A stretch of DNA of 64,000 nucleotides, from NCBI GenBank assembly GCA_008682415.1, contig VANK01000010.1, positions 179,793 to 243,792 on the forward strand, written 5' to 3'. The notes under the pieces were generated by a model, which was not told the DNA's origin, made no database searches, and was given only the letters and a program-made list of their open reading frames with translations. Positions 9,131 to 17,485 of the stretch are shown here, in pieces. How positions within the stretch are numbered: position 1 is the stretch's first letter; each line of letters begins with the position of its first letter. The stretch is from Acidobacteria bacterium AB60. GTDB taxonomy: Bacteria > Acidobacteriota > Terriglobia > Terriglobales > Acidobacteriaceae. Both the position numbers and the translations under genes were made by a program.

Positions 9131-9886
9131 ATGAGCACCTGTTCCATCTGTGGCGGCGTTGGCCTGGTCCGCGTTGTCTCGGCCGCGGGCCTGTGGGTCT
9201 CCCGCCCCTGCGATTGCCAGGAGATTCAGCGCGAAGAACGCCGGCTGGCCGCCGCGCGGATTCCCGAGCGCTATCGCCACTACGATCTGGATGGCTATGA
9301 GATCCTGCGCGGCGCCGATCCTTCGCTGGGCCGCGCCCACATGACGGCGCGCAGCTTCGTGGAGGCATATCCAGTCGACACGGCCGGCAAGGGACTCCTG
9401 TTCACCGGCTCCATCGGCGTGGGGAAAACCCACCTCGCTGTGGGTGTTCTCCGCCGGTTGGTTCGCGATCGCGGAGTCAGGGGCCTGTTCTGCGACTATC
9501 GCGAACTGCTCAAGAGCATCCAGAACAGCTACAACCCGCAGGTAGCTACCACCGAACTGGAGTTGTTGCAGCCCGTCTTCGCCGCCGAGGTCCTGGTGCT
9601 CGATGACCTGGGCGCCCAGAAGCCGAATGAGTGGGTCTGGGACACAGTGGCGCTCATTCTGAATACCCGCTACAACAACAAGCAAACCACCATCATCACC
9701 ACCAACTACCCCGACCTGCCCGCCGGGGGCGGCGCGCAAACCGACGCTGAGCGCGCCGCGCGGGAGCAGAGCCTGGGCGATCGGATCGGCGATCGCATGC
9801 GCTCCCGGCTGGCGGAGATGTGCGTCCGCGTCGAGATGAAGGGCGAAGACTTCCGCCAGTCCATCAAGCGCGCCCGGTTCGGCTGA
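9131..9886 (+). CDS. DnaC/IstB-like AAA+ ATPase with N-terminal zinc site
   Basis: A 251-residue protein. Four cysteines near the N-terminus (C4, C7, C27, C29; CSIC ... CDC) suggest a small zinc ribbon. The AAA+ core has Walker A GSIGVGKT (93-100) and Walker B VLDDLGAQ (about 156-163), followed by sensor-1-like TIITTNY. This arrangement is typical of DnaC/DnaI-like helicase-loader ATPases in many bacterial lineages. No transposase gene is adjacent, which argues against an IS21 IstB. The start ATG at 9131 follows AAAGAAG. Helicase loading is inferred, not shown. Confidence 0.85.
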   Translation: MSTCSICGGVGLVRVVSAAGLWVSRPCDCQEIQREERRLAAARIPERYRHYDLDGYEILRGADPSLGRAHMTARSFVEAYPVDTAGKGLLFTGSIGVGKTHLAVGVLRRLVRDRGVRGLFCDYRELLKSIQNSYNPQVATTELELLQPVFAAEVLVLDDLGAQKPNEWVWDTVALILNTRYNNKQTTIITTNYPDLPAGGGAQTDAERAAREQSLGDRIGDRMRSRLAEMCVRVEMKGEDFRQSIKRARFG

Positions 9887-9916
9887 GTCCGGCTGCCCGG
9901 CCATTATCCTGAGATT

Positions 9917-10768
9917 ATGAGCAAGACCTTGATCCTGGGTGCGACCGGGCGCGTAGGACGCCTGGTCGTTTCGAAATTGGCGGATGCTGGCGTGAGCGTC
10001 CGGGCCTTGGTGCGCAATCCGGAGAATGCCGAACTACCGGAGACCGTTGAGGTCATGCGGGGCGATCTCACCGTTCCATCCACTCTCGACCCAGCACTCG
10101 AAGACGTGGAGGCGGCTTTCCTGGTGTGGGTTGCTCCCCCGGCGGCCATCCCCGCAGCCATCAAACGGATCCTTTCTCGGATTCGCCGAATCGTCTTTCT
10201 CTCCGCGCCTCACCAGACGCCGCACCCGTTCTTCCAGCAGCCGAACGCCATGGCCAATATGCAGCGCGAAGTCGAGCGGCTCATCCTGAGCGCGGGAGTG
10301 GTGAGCTCGTTTGTGCGCCCCGGCATGTTTGCGTCCAATTGCGTGGCCTGGTGGGTGCCGCAGATCCACGCGGGCGATGTCGTGCGGTGGCCCTATGCGG
10401 AAGCTCCAACCGCCCCGATCGACGAACGCGACATCGCCGACGTGGCCTGTTGTCTGTTGACGGCCGAAAGCACGCCCGCACCAGATATCGTCATCACGGG
10501 ACCTGAATCACTCACCCAGGCGCAGCAGGTGTCCATTCTCGGCGAAGTCCTGGGCCGCCCTCTCCAACTCAAGGAGATTTCGCCGGAAGAGGCACACCGG
10601 GAACTGGCCTCAGTCATTCCAGCACCAGCCATACCGATGCTGCTGAACGCGTGGGCGGCGGCGAGGGGGCAACCGGCGTTCGTGACCAGCGGCGTGGCCG
10701 AAATTACCGGGAGGCCCGCGCGCACCTTCCGCCAATGGGCGGAGCAGCACGCGGAGCTCTTTCACTAG
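9917..10768 (+). CDS. NmrA-like NAD(P)-binding protein
   Basis: A 283-residue atypical short-chain dehydrogenase fold. The N-terminus shows the extended-SDR nucleotide motif GATGRVGR (about residues 8-15) and the VRALVRNPENAELP segment typical of NmrA/NAD(P)H-quinone-reductase-like proteins. No YxxxK catalytic pair is clear, as is common in NmrA-like redox sensors. It starts 30 bp after the DnaC-like gene on the same strand. It may be a redox sensor or a quinone or sugar-derivative reductase. Confidence 0.82.
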   Translation: MSKTLILGATGRVGRLVVSKLADAGVSVRALVRNPENAELPETVEVMRGDLTVPSTLDPALEDVEAAFLVWVAPPAAIPAAIKRILSRIRRIVFLSAPHQTPHPFFQQPNAMANMQREVERLILSAGVVSSFVRPGMFASNCVAWWVPQIHAGDVVRWPYAEAPTAPIDERDIADVACCLLTAESTPAPDIVITGPESLTQAQQVSILGEVLGRPLQLKEISPEEAHRELASVIPAPAIPMLLNAWAAARGQPAFVTSGVAEITGRPARTFRQWAEQHAELFH

Positions 10769-10795
10769 CGGCGCGACGGCGAATACCCGCGCACC

Positions 10796-12940
10796 TTAAT
10801 CCATCAGTTTCCTCGTCAGGTATGTGTAAACCTCCGCCGAGGTGTGCGCCTGCTGCTTGTGGTCCGCTCCCGAACCGTGTCCTCCCTCGGTCACCTCGTA
10901 AAAGTAGAACGGCTTGTGGAACTCCTCCAGGCGCGCTGCGAACTTGCGGGCGTGCACCGGGCCCACGCGATCATCCTTCGTGGTGGTCCAGATGAGGGGC
11001 TCAGGATAGTTCACGGTCGGCTTGAGCTGGTTGTAAGGCGAGATGGAGGCCAGGAACGCGCGTTCCTCGGGAACTGAGACCGACCCATACTCTCCCACCC
11101 AGGAAGCGCCCGCAGACATGTGCTCGAAGCCCAGCATGTCGAGCAGCGGAACCGCGATCACCACCGCCTTCCACATCTCCGGATGCTGCGTGAACTCGAC
11201 GCCCATAAGAAGACCGCCGTTGGAACCACCCTCGATGCCGAGTTTTTGCCGGGAGGTGATCTTGCGTGCCACCAGGTCCTGGGCTACGGCGTAAAAATCG
11301 TCGTAGATACGCTGGCGATGTGTCTTCAGGCCGGCCTCGTGCCACGCCGGGCCGAACTCCCCGCCGCCGCGGATGTTGGCGTCCACGAACACGCCTCCCT
11401 TTTCCAGCCATAGCTTGCCCATCACCGGGCTGTAGCTGGGCGTCTCAGCAACCTGAAATCCGCCATACGCGGAAAGCAACGTTGGATTGGAGCCGTCCAG
11501 CGGCATGTTCTTGCGATGAACCACGAAGTAGGGGATCTTGGTCCCGTCCTTGGAACTGGCTTCGAACTGCTCAACCACCAGGTTCGAGGCGTCGAACTGT
11601 GGGACCTGGGCCTTCACCTGCACCAGCGATCCCTTCTCGGCGTCCCCTAGCCATAGCGAGCTCGGCGCCGTGAAGCCGGTCAGGGAGAGAAAGAAGCGAT
11701 CGTCTTTGAGATTCGTGGCTTCCACCCCCACCGTCTGGTTGTCGGGAACAGGAAGCTTCTTCCGGATCCAGTGGCCGCTGGCGTCCACACTGTACACATA
11801 GGCGCGGCCCTGGACGTGATCCAGGGTCGTCAGCAACAAATGGTTGGCGGTCGTCTCCACGTCCTGGGCGAACTCTCGATCCGAAGGCGCAAAGATGATC
11901 TCCGGCTTCAGCTGATCCGGGGCCTTCTCGACATCCGCGAGTTTAAACGCGATGATCGCGCCCTGCGGGATTGCACTGGACTGTCCCGCCGGTTTCCAGT
12001 CTTCGTTGAGGGACACGATCAGGTATCCCTTGACCAGGCCGCCCATCTCAACCTTGTTGGGCAAACCCATCTTTTTGGCGCCGCCCGGCAGCAGTATGTA
12101 ATGCTCCAGGGTAAAGGTGGTCAGGCTCCTTCGGATGATGGCCGCGCTGTGCCCTTCTCCATCCACCAGCACAAAGGGATCATTCCCGTAGCCGTTGTCC
12201 TTGACCTCGCCCCGGAACACCTCCTTGGCGCTTTCCAGAGGCGTCCCCCGCTTCCACTCCCGGACGGTGATTGGGTAGCCCGCCTCGCTCATGGTTCCCG
12301 GACCCCAGTCCCGGCTGATCAGAACCGTGTCGCGGTCGAGCCATGCTGCCCGTTGCTTGGCGCGCGGCAGCGTGAATCCGCCGTCAACGAACTTGCCCGT
12401 CTTCATATTGAACTCGCGCAGGGTCGAGGCATCCTCGCCTCCCGAGGAGAGCGCCACCAGGCAAAGTTCCTGGTCCGGGTCAAGGCAGTCATAGCCGTGG
12501 CCCACCCAGCTCTCGTGCTCCGCCTTCGACAGCGCATCGTAATCCAGCACCGTCTCCCACTTGGGGTCCGGTTTGAGATAGTCCTCGAGCGTAGTGCGGC
12601 GCAGGATGCCGCGCACATGCTCGGCATCATCCCACTTGTTGTAGATGTACCCCGCGGAAAACCCCGGATTGGCGATACGGCCCGGAGAGTCCAGGACCGT
12701 GAGAGCCTCCTTCTGCCACCCCGCGAACCGCGGGTCCTTGTCCAGGGTCGCGGTCGTCCGGTCATTATGCGTCTGCACCCAGGCCATCGAGCGCTCGCCA
12801 TGAATATCCTCAAGCCACGTGTAGTTGTCGGGCTGCTCCGCCGGAACCGCCTGGGCAGCGAGGCGGGGTCCGAAGCCAGTCGAGGTGACTACAAACAGAA
12901 ATCCCAGCAGCGGGGCGTAGGCGTACCTTTTCCTGAACAC
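10796..12940 (-). CDS. Exported prolyl oligopeptidase, family S9A
   Basis: A 714-residue serine peptidase with a signal peptide (LLGFLFVVTSTGFGPRLAAQ, about residues 11-30). An N-terminal seven-bladed propeller (from DNYTWLEDIHGERSMAWV) is followed by an alpha/beta-hydrolase domain. The catalytic serine is Ser573 in GGSNGG, the acid is in KDDRVGP and the histidine is His688 in EGGHGSGAD. Family members cut short peptides after proline. Start GTG 12940 has AGGAGG four bases upstream; ATG 12944 is out of frame. Export predicts a periplasmic role in peptide degradation. Confidence 0.92.
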   Translation of the reverse strand: MFRKRYAYAPLLGFLFVVTSTGFGPRLAAQAVPAEQPDNYTWLEDIHGERSMAWVQTHNDRTTATLDKDPRFAGWQKEALTVLDSPGRIANPGFSAGYIYNKWDDAEHVRGILRRTTLEDYLKPDPKWETVLDYDALSKAEHESWVGHGYDCLDPDQELCLVALSSGGEDASTLREFNMKTGKFVDGGFTLPRAKQRAAWLDRDTVLISRDWGPGTMSEAGYPITVREWKRGTPLESAKEVFRGEVKDNGYGNDPFVLVDGEGHSAAIIRRSLTTFTLEHYILLPGGAKKMGLPNKVEMGGLVKGYLIVSLNEDWKPAGQSSAIPQGAIIAFKLADVEKAPDQLKPEIIFAPSDREFAQDVETTANHLLLTTLDHVQGRAYVYSVDASGHWIRKKLPVPDNQTVGVEATNLKDDRFFLSLTGFTAPSSLWLGDAEKGSLVQVKAQVPQFDASNLVVEQFEASSKDGTKIPYFVVHRKNMPLDGSNPTLLSAYGGFQVAETPSYSPVMGKLWLEKGGVFVDANIRGGGEFGPAWHEAGLKTHRQRIYDDFYAVAQDLVARKITSRQKLGIEGGSNGGLLMGVEFTQHPEMWKAVVIAVPLLDMLGFEHMSAGASWVGEYGSVSVPEERAFLASISPYNQLKPTVNYPEPLIWTTTKDDRVGPVHARKFAARLEEFHKPFYFYEVTEGGHGSGADHKQQAHTSAEVYTYLTRKLMD

Positions 12941-13195
12941 ACATCCTCCTTGCGGAAGACCTCCTCGCGCGGGCGAATCCTCGCGCACAGGGACCCATGG
13001 CCGGCGATGTCCGGTCTTCGAGCACCCTGGCGAGGATTGAGAACGGGGAAGTCCCCTTCCCGGCCGTTGCCCGATGCGCGGGGGCACGCAAAGAGGCGAA
13101 TGCGGCGGGAGGAGGCAATTATCGCAGAGTCTAGAGGATTAGGGTCGAGCAGGCACAAGCCCGCGACTGCGCCAGATCGGCGCCAGGCTGTCCGA

Positions 13196-13342
13196 TCAGA
13201 AGATCCAGAGGCTGCCGAGCACCAGGAGAATGGCGCCCACCGTCACGACCTGGTAGACCACTTCTTCCGTGCGATGGATCCGGGTACCTGCGGAATTCGT
13301 CTTGGGCAGCGGGGAGGATGCGTTCTTCGAAGTCGTTTGCAT
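13196..13342 (-). CDS. Small single-span membrane protein, unknown function
   Basis: A 48-residue protein: a polar N-terminus and one C-terminal transmembrane helix (VVYQVVTVGAILLVLGSLWIF, split here as VVYQVVTVGA and ILLVLGSLWIF). The ATG at 13342 follows AAGGAAGGCAGG. Proteins of this size with a similar C-terminal helix are common in Acidobacteriota as far as I recall, but no function is known to me. A longer start at 13462 would add 40 residues with no features. Confidence 0.6.
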   Translation of the reverse strand: MQTTSKNASSPLPKTNSAGTRIHRTEEVVYQVVTVGAILLVLGSLWIF

Positions 13343-13604
13343 CGTACGCCTGCCTTCCTTGCCGTCAGCAATATTCAGGGGTTGGTCTCTAACTAAACCG
13401 AGTACGTCCGCTACCCGGAAATGGATTCCAGATATCCTCTTAGACGCCATCCTGCGCGCCAAGATGCGACAAATCGCAGATGAACTTTTTGTGAGAGAGT
13501 TCCCCTGCTCTCTCTATCGTGCCTACATCGCATATTGTGTACCCGTTTTCAGCGCAAAGACTGTCTGCCGGGTATTCCTTTGGTAACGGGTGTAGAATCG
13601 CGCC

Positions 13605-14126
13605 GTGAGCTCTGGTCCCGAACTGATCCGTCCCGCGGAGAAAAACGAGCGCAACTGGCTGCCCATGGCCATCGCTGCCGGCGTCGTCGTCCTCCTCGTC
13701 CTGGTCGCCGTCCTCATCCTGGAACGCCACAAAAACACCGCCACCGTCGCGCCCGTCGCCGCTCCCGCCGACCCGTACGCCCCCAGCCTGCCCCTCAGCA
13801 ACATCCAGATGAGCGAATCCGCCAACCTCGCCGGCGGCAAGGTCACCTATCTCGACGGACACATCGCCAATAAGGGCGATCGTACCGTCACCGGCATCTC
13901 CGTGCAGGTCCTCTTCCGCAACGGCGCCCACGAAGTCGCCCAGAACGAGACCCAGCAGATGAAGTTCATCCGCACCCGCGATCCCTATGTCGACGTCCAG
14001 ACGGTCTCCGCCGCCCCCCTCAAACCCGGCGACGAGCGCGATTTCCGCCTCATCTTCGACGCGGTGACCCCCGACTGGGACGGCGCCTATCCCCAGATCC
14101 GCATCCTGCGCGTCCAATCCCAATAG
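13605..14126 (+). CDS. Membrane-anchored DUF2393-like protein
   Basis: A 173-residue protein with a short cytoplasmic N-terminus, one transmembrane helix (about 21-41) and an extracytoplasmic beta-rich domain (from about 60: ANLAGGKVTYLDGHIANKGD). The domain resembles the immunoglobulin-like DUF2393/FxLYD type, where TVTGISVQVLFRNG and PLKPGDERDFRLIFD are typical strands. It starts at GTG 13605. It is convergent with the MscS gene, with 15 bp between stops. No function is established; assignment to DUF2393 is from memory. Confidence 0.75.
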   Translation: MSSGPELIRPAEKNERNWLPMAIAAGVVVLLVLVAVLILERHKNTATVAPVAAPADPYAPSLPLSNIQMSESANLAGGKVTYLDGHIANKGDRTVTGISVQVLFRNGAHEVAQNETQQMKFIRTRDPYVDVQTVSAAPLKPGDERDFRLIFDAVTPDWDGAYPQIRILRVQSQ

Positions 14127-14141
14127 CCGCAGCTCCCGGCC

Positions 14142-15164
14142 TCAGCCTTCCCCGGTGAACGGGTTGGTCTCGTGCGGCTTGATCGTGGTCGGATCGTGGC
14201 TTGCCGGCTGCGCCTCATGCTCGCCTGCTGGAACCGCTGCCGCGCTCTGATCGTTCGACCCGCCCCCAAACGCATTGAACACCCGCATGGGATCGCCCGG
14301 CAGCATGTGATTCTCCTCCAGCGCGATCCTCACCCTCCGCTGAAACTCCCGGGTCGGCGCATACTGCTGCGTTGCCCGGGTCTTGAACACCACCGGAAAA
14401 ATCAGCTGCGACCCCTTCATCGCGTCCACCCCCAGCACCTGCGGGTCCGCCACAAACAGGCTCTTGTACGCCGGATCGTTGCGCACCTCCTGCGCAATCC
14501 GGTTCAGGATATCCATCACCCGGTTCGGGTCGGCCGAAAAGTCTACGCTGACATTGATGGTCGCCACGCTGAAGTCCACACTCTGGTTCGCCACCGTGGT
14601 GATCTGCGAATTCGGCACCATGTACACCGTGCCGTCCCCTCCGCGGATGGTGGTCTTACGCAACGTCATGGTCTCCACCGTTCCCGTCAGGCCCGCCACC
14701 GTCACCACGTCCCCTACGTTGAACTGGTCTTCAATCAGGATCAACGATCCATTGAGTACATCCTTCACGATCGTCTGGGCCGCCAGCCCGATGGCCACCC
14801 CCGCCACCCCCGCCGACGCCAGCAGCGGTGCCAGGTTCACCCCGATCGCCGAAAGAAACACCATGCTCACAATCACCAGGATGATGGCGATCCCGGTCGT
14901 CCGAACCACCCCCGCCAGCGTCTTCACCTGGGCAATCCGGGCCTGCCCCGGCGCATGACGCTCCGCCAGCCGGATCATGCGCCCCGTGATCAGCCGCAGA
15001 ATCCGCATCAGCACAAAGGCGATCAGAGCCACCATAACCAGGTGCGGCAGCCGGGTCCGCACGAACTCCTGCGTGTCGCTCACCCACTCGTCCAGCACCT
15101 TGCCCATGAACCGGCCCTCGGCAAAGATCCCGGTCCTCACGGCAGAAAGCACAAAGCCGTACAT
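14142..15164 (-). CDS. Mechanosensitive ion channel, MscS family
   Basis: A 340-residue inner-membrane channel. Hydrophobic helices lie near residues 33-52 (LVMVALIAFVLMRILRLI), 78-99 (TGIAIILVIVSMVFLSAIG) and the pore helix 105-125 (LASAGVAGVAIGLAAQTIV), which has the MscS Gly/Ala packing pattern. The beta domain starts IEDQFNVGDVVTVAG, typical of MscS. The tail is Ala/Glu/Pro-rich. Expected role: release of solutes during hypo-osmotic shock. The ATG at 15164 with GGGAGATTGAGG upstream gives a normal MscS start; upstream in-frame sequence is low complexity. Confidence 0.92.
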   Translation of the reverse strand: MYGFVLSAVRTGIFAEGRFMGKVLDEWVSDTQEFVRTRLPHLVMVALIAFVLMRILRLITGRMIRLAERHAPGQARIAQVKTLAGVVRTTGIAIILVIVSMVFLSAIGVNLAPLLASAGVAGVAIGLAAQTIVKDVLNGSLILIEDQFNVGDVVTVAGLTGTVETMTLRKTTIRGGDGTVYMVPNSQITTVANQSVDFSVATINVSVDFSADPNRVMDILNRIAQEVRNDPAYKSLFVADPQVLGVDAMKGSQLIFPVVFKTRATQQYAPTREFQRRVRIALEENHMLPGDPMRVFNAFGGGSNDQSAAAVPAGEHEAQPASHDPTTIKPHETNPFTGEG

Positions 15165-15447
15165 CCTCAATCTCCCTTTCCTTCTTCTATCTTTATGTGC
15201 CGGGCCCGCAGCCGCCAAACCCGGCGCCCCCGACCCCGGCCCCGGACCGGACCCACCGCCCGCGGACCGACCCCGCTTGGTCGCCCCACCGGCCCCCCGC
15301 CGTTCGGAGGTAGATGTGCGCCGGACCCCGATTCGTTGTTCCGTAACGTTTGGCTCGAATTCGGAAGGATTCGGTGGCAAAATGGCAGTTGCGTGCTTCC
15401 TTTGCTCGGTGTCTGCTCTTGCCGCTCCTGCTGAAAGGAGAATCCCC

Positions 15448-15891
15448 ATGCAACGCACCACGAACAAGTTCGCTCCTCACCGGGAGCGTCCCGGCAAGGC
15501 ACATCGCCGATGGACCCGCGGGGCCCTGGGCCTGGCTGTTCTGACCGCGTTCCTCGCCGCCGCCCAGCCCCCCCAGCAGTCGCCCAGCCCCAACCCCGAC
15601 CGCCCCTACCTCATCCCCGAAGCCAATCGCCTGCCCGACAAAAATCAGCAGATGCAGATGCACGACGACCAGGCGAAGAAGCAGAACGTGGACGCGGCCA
15701 ACTCCGAGCGCAAGCGCCAAATCTCCGACGACACCGCCAAGCTCCTCGAACTCGCCACCCAGCTCAAGGCCGAGGTCGACAAGACCAGCAAGGACACCCT
15801 CTCCATCAACGTCATCCGCAAGGCCGAGTCGATCGAGAAGCTGGCCCGCGGCGTCAAAGACAAAATGAAGCTCACCATGGGAGCAAGCTGA
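15448..15891 (+). CDS. Small exported helical protein, paralogue 1 of 4
   Basis: A 147-residue protein with a long basic signal peptide (hydrophobic core ALGLAVLTAFLAAAQ) and a Pro-rich spacer. A helical domain with PDKNQQMQMHDDQAKK, DAANSERKRQISDDT, LLELATQLKAEVDKT and RKAESIEKLARGVKDKMKL follows. AAGGAG precedes the ATG. It is the first gene of a run of four related genes; its TGA overlaps the next ATG by one base (TGATG). No known family was recognised. The charged amphipathic helix suggests a periplasmic or surface coiled-coil protein. Confidence 0.82.
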   Translation: MQRTTNKFAPHRERPGKAHRRWTRGALGLAVLTAFLAAAQPPQQSPSPNPDRPYLIPEANRLPDKNQQMQMHDDQAKKQNVDAANSERKRQISDDTAKLLELATQLKAEVDKTSKDTLSINVIRKAESIEKLARGVKDKMKLTMGAS

Positions 15892-16283
15892 TGAGACGCC
15901 CCGTGCCCCCGGCTTTGCGGCAGTGCCAGCGGCTGGCTCTCTTCGTCTGTGTGGCCAGCCTTCTGGCATACAGCCAGGTCGGCATGCAGACCCAGTCCAT
16001 CCATGACCCCGCGCTCACCGCGCCCCCTGACAAGAACGCCCAGATGCAGATGCAGACCGAGCGTTCCAAAAAAGCCAGCTGGGACGCAGCCAACTCCGAG
16101 CGCAAACGCCAGATCTCCGATGACACCACCAGGCTGCTCGAGCTCGCTACCCAGCTCAAGGCCGAGGTCGACAAGACTGGCAAGGACACTCTCTCCCTCA
16201 ACGTCATCCGCAAGGCCGAGTCGATTGAGAAGCTGGCCCACGGCGTGAAGGAAAAGATGAAGCTCACCATAGGAGCAAGCTGA
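15891..16283 (+). CDS. Small exported helical protein, paralogue 2 of 4
   Basis: A 130-residue protein with a signal peptide (LALFVCVASLLAYSQ). Its helical domain is almost identical to paralogue 1 (DAANSERKRQISDDTTRLLE, then LATQLKAEVDKTGKDTLSLN), and DNA similarity is also very high, so the duplication is recent. It is translationally coupled on both sides through TGATG overlaps. Function is unknown. The run of Gln/Met residues before the helix is shared with paralogue 1. Confidence 0.82.
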   Translation: MRRPVPPALRQCQRLALFVCVASLLAYSQVGMQTQSIHDPALTAPPDKNAQMQMQTERSKKASWDAANSERKRQISDDTTRLLELATQLKAEVDKTGKDTLSLNVIRKAESIEKLAHGVKEKMKLTIGAS

Positions 16284-16702
16284 TGCTGCGCGCCCTAGGA
16301 AGCAGCATCCGCCTTGGCGCGTGCCTGGTGGTCCTGGCATGCGCGGTAGGCTCGCGGGCGCTGGCGCAGACCACAAATCCGCAGGCCCAGATCTCCCAGC
16401 CGCAGCCCAAGTACACCGTCGTCGATCCGGCCGCCAACCGCCCTCCCGACGCAAACCAGATCATGTGGATGCACGAACAACAGGCAAAACGCAGGAAGTT
16501 CGACGCGGCCAATCTCGAGCGCAGGCGCCAGCTCATAGAGGACACCGCGCTGTTGCTGAAACTGGCCCAGGAACTCAAGCGAGAGGTCGCCAGAGCATCC
16601 GTCCGAGGCCTCTCCTCTGCAGAAATGCAGAAGCTCGAAGATATCGAGCGTCTCGCTCACAACGTCCAACTCAAGATGAAGCTGACCGTGGGAGCCGGCT
16701 GA
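16283..16702 (+). CDS. Small exported helical protein, paralogue 3 of 4
   Basis: A 139-residue protein with a signal peptide (LGACLVVLACAVGSRALAQ). Its domain follows the same plan but has diverged: PDANQIMWMHEQQAKRRKF, DAANLERRRQLIEDTALLLK, LAQELKREV and EDIERLAHNVQLKMKLTVGAG. The spacing of helical motifs and the C-terminal MKLT.GA ending match paralogues 1 and 2, so homology is clear. Its start overlaps the stop of paralogue 2 by one base. Function is unknown. Confidence 0.8.
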   Translation: MLRALGSSIRLGACLVVLACAVGSRALAQTTNPQAQISQPQPKYTVVDPAANRPPDANQIMWMHEQQAKRRKFDAANLERRRQLIEDTALLLKLAQELKREVARASVRGLSSAEMQKLEDIERLAHNVQLKMKLTVGAG

Positions 16703-16730
16703 ACGGGACAAGACGGCCCGAGAGAGGGAC

Positions 16731-17222
16731 ATGAGCAAAGGAGCTTTGGCGAATCCGGTTCGCGGCGATGAGGCGCAGGCACACGGCTCTCAGAAGCGCC
16801 CTCCATCACTCCCGCGCGCGGCGGGATCGCTTCGCTGCCTCGCGGCCATCGTGCTCCTGGGGCTCCCGGTGATTGCGCAGTCCCCCGGCGCCCCCAACCC
16901 GCTCGGGGGGATGGGGCGTCCGCAGTCCGGCTCCCACTTTCCCTCCGACTCTCCCATGGACGGTCCCCAGGACCAGCAGATGAAGGCACGCCGGATCAAA
17001 GCCCTCAACCAGCTGCGCCACAAAGCCATGGTCGACGATGCCGCAAGGCTTCTCTCGCTGGCCAAAGAGCTCAACGACGAAGGCGACAATCTCCCCCCCG
17101 CCGAGCGCCTCCATAAGACAGCCGAGATCGAACGGCTGGCCAAAAGCGTAAAAGAAAAAATGAGCTACACCGTCGGCGACAATCCCGCCGCCCCGCCCAT
17201 CTTCTCCAACGTCGACCGTTAG
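16731..17222 (+). CDS. Small exported helical protein, paralogue 4 of 4
   Basis: A 163-residue protein, the most divergent of the run. It has a basic N-terminus, a hydrophobic signal core (LRCLAAIVLLGLPVIAQ), a Pro/Gly-rich spacer, then QQMKARRIKALNQLRHKAMV, DDAARLLSLAKELNDE and TAEIERLAKSVKEKMSYTVG. The D..LL.LA.EL and EIE.LA..VK.KM motifs link it to the other three. It begins 29 bp after paralogue 3. Function is unknown. Confidence 0.78.
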   Translation: MSKGALANPVRGDEAQAHGSQKRPPSLPRAAGSLRCLAAIVLLGLPVIAQSPGAPNPLGGMGRPQSGSHFPSDSPMDGPQDQQMKARRIKALNQLRHKAMVDDAARLLSLAKELNDEGDNLPPAERLHKTAEIERLAKSVKEKMSYTVGDNPAAPPIFSNVDR

Positions 17223-17485
17223 CGCCTCCGCATCGGACTCCCGGGCGCGAAACGATCGAAGCGCGGCTCTTTACTGGATGAAAAAAGAATCCGGAGTCTC
17301 GAAGGACATTCCCCCCGGCAAAGCGTTTTACGTTTGGGCAAAGAGCCTGACCCGGTCCGCAGACCAAGGGAAAGGGCAAATTGACCCCCTCCCGAAGCTT
17401 GCCTGGCACGCTGTGCATCCAATCTTTCGATTGGTACAATAACGGCTGGTTTTCCGGGCTCGTTGCCGGAACCGGAGTGACGGCA

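Noticed and set aside
9131..9886. IstB of an IS21-type element
   Set aside because: No IstA transposase or terminal repeats flank it, and the N-terminal zinc cysteines fit a chromosomal helicase-loader-like protein.
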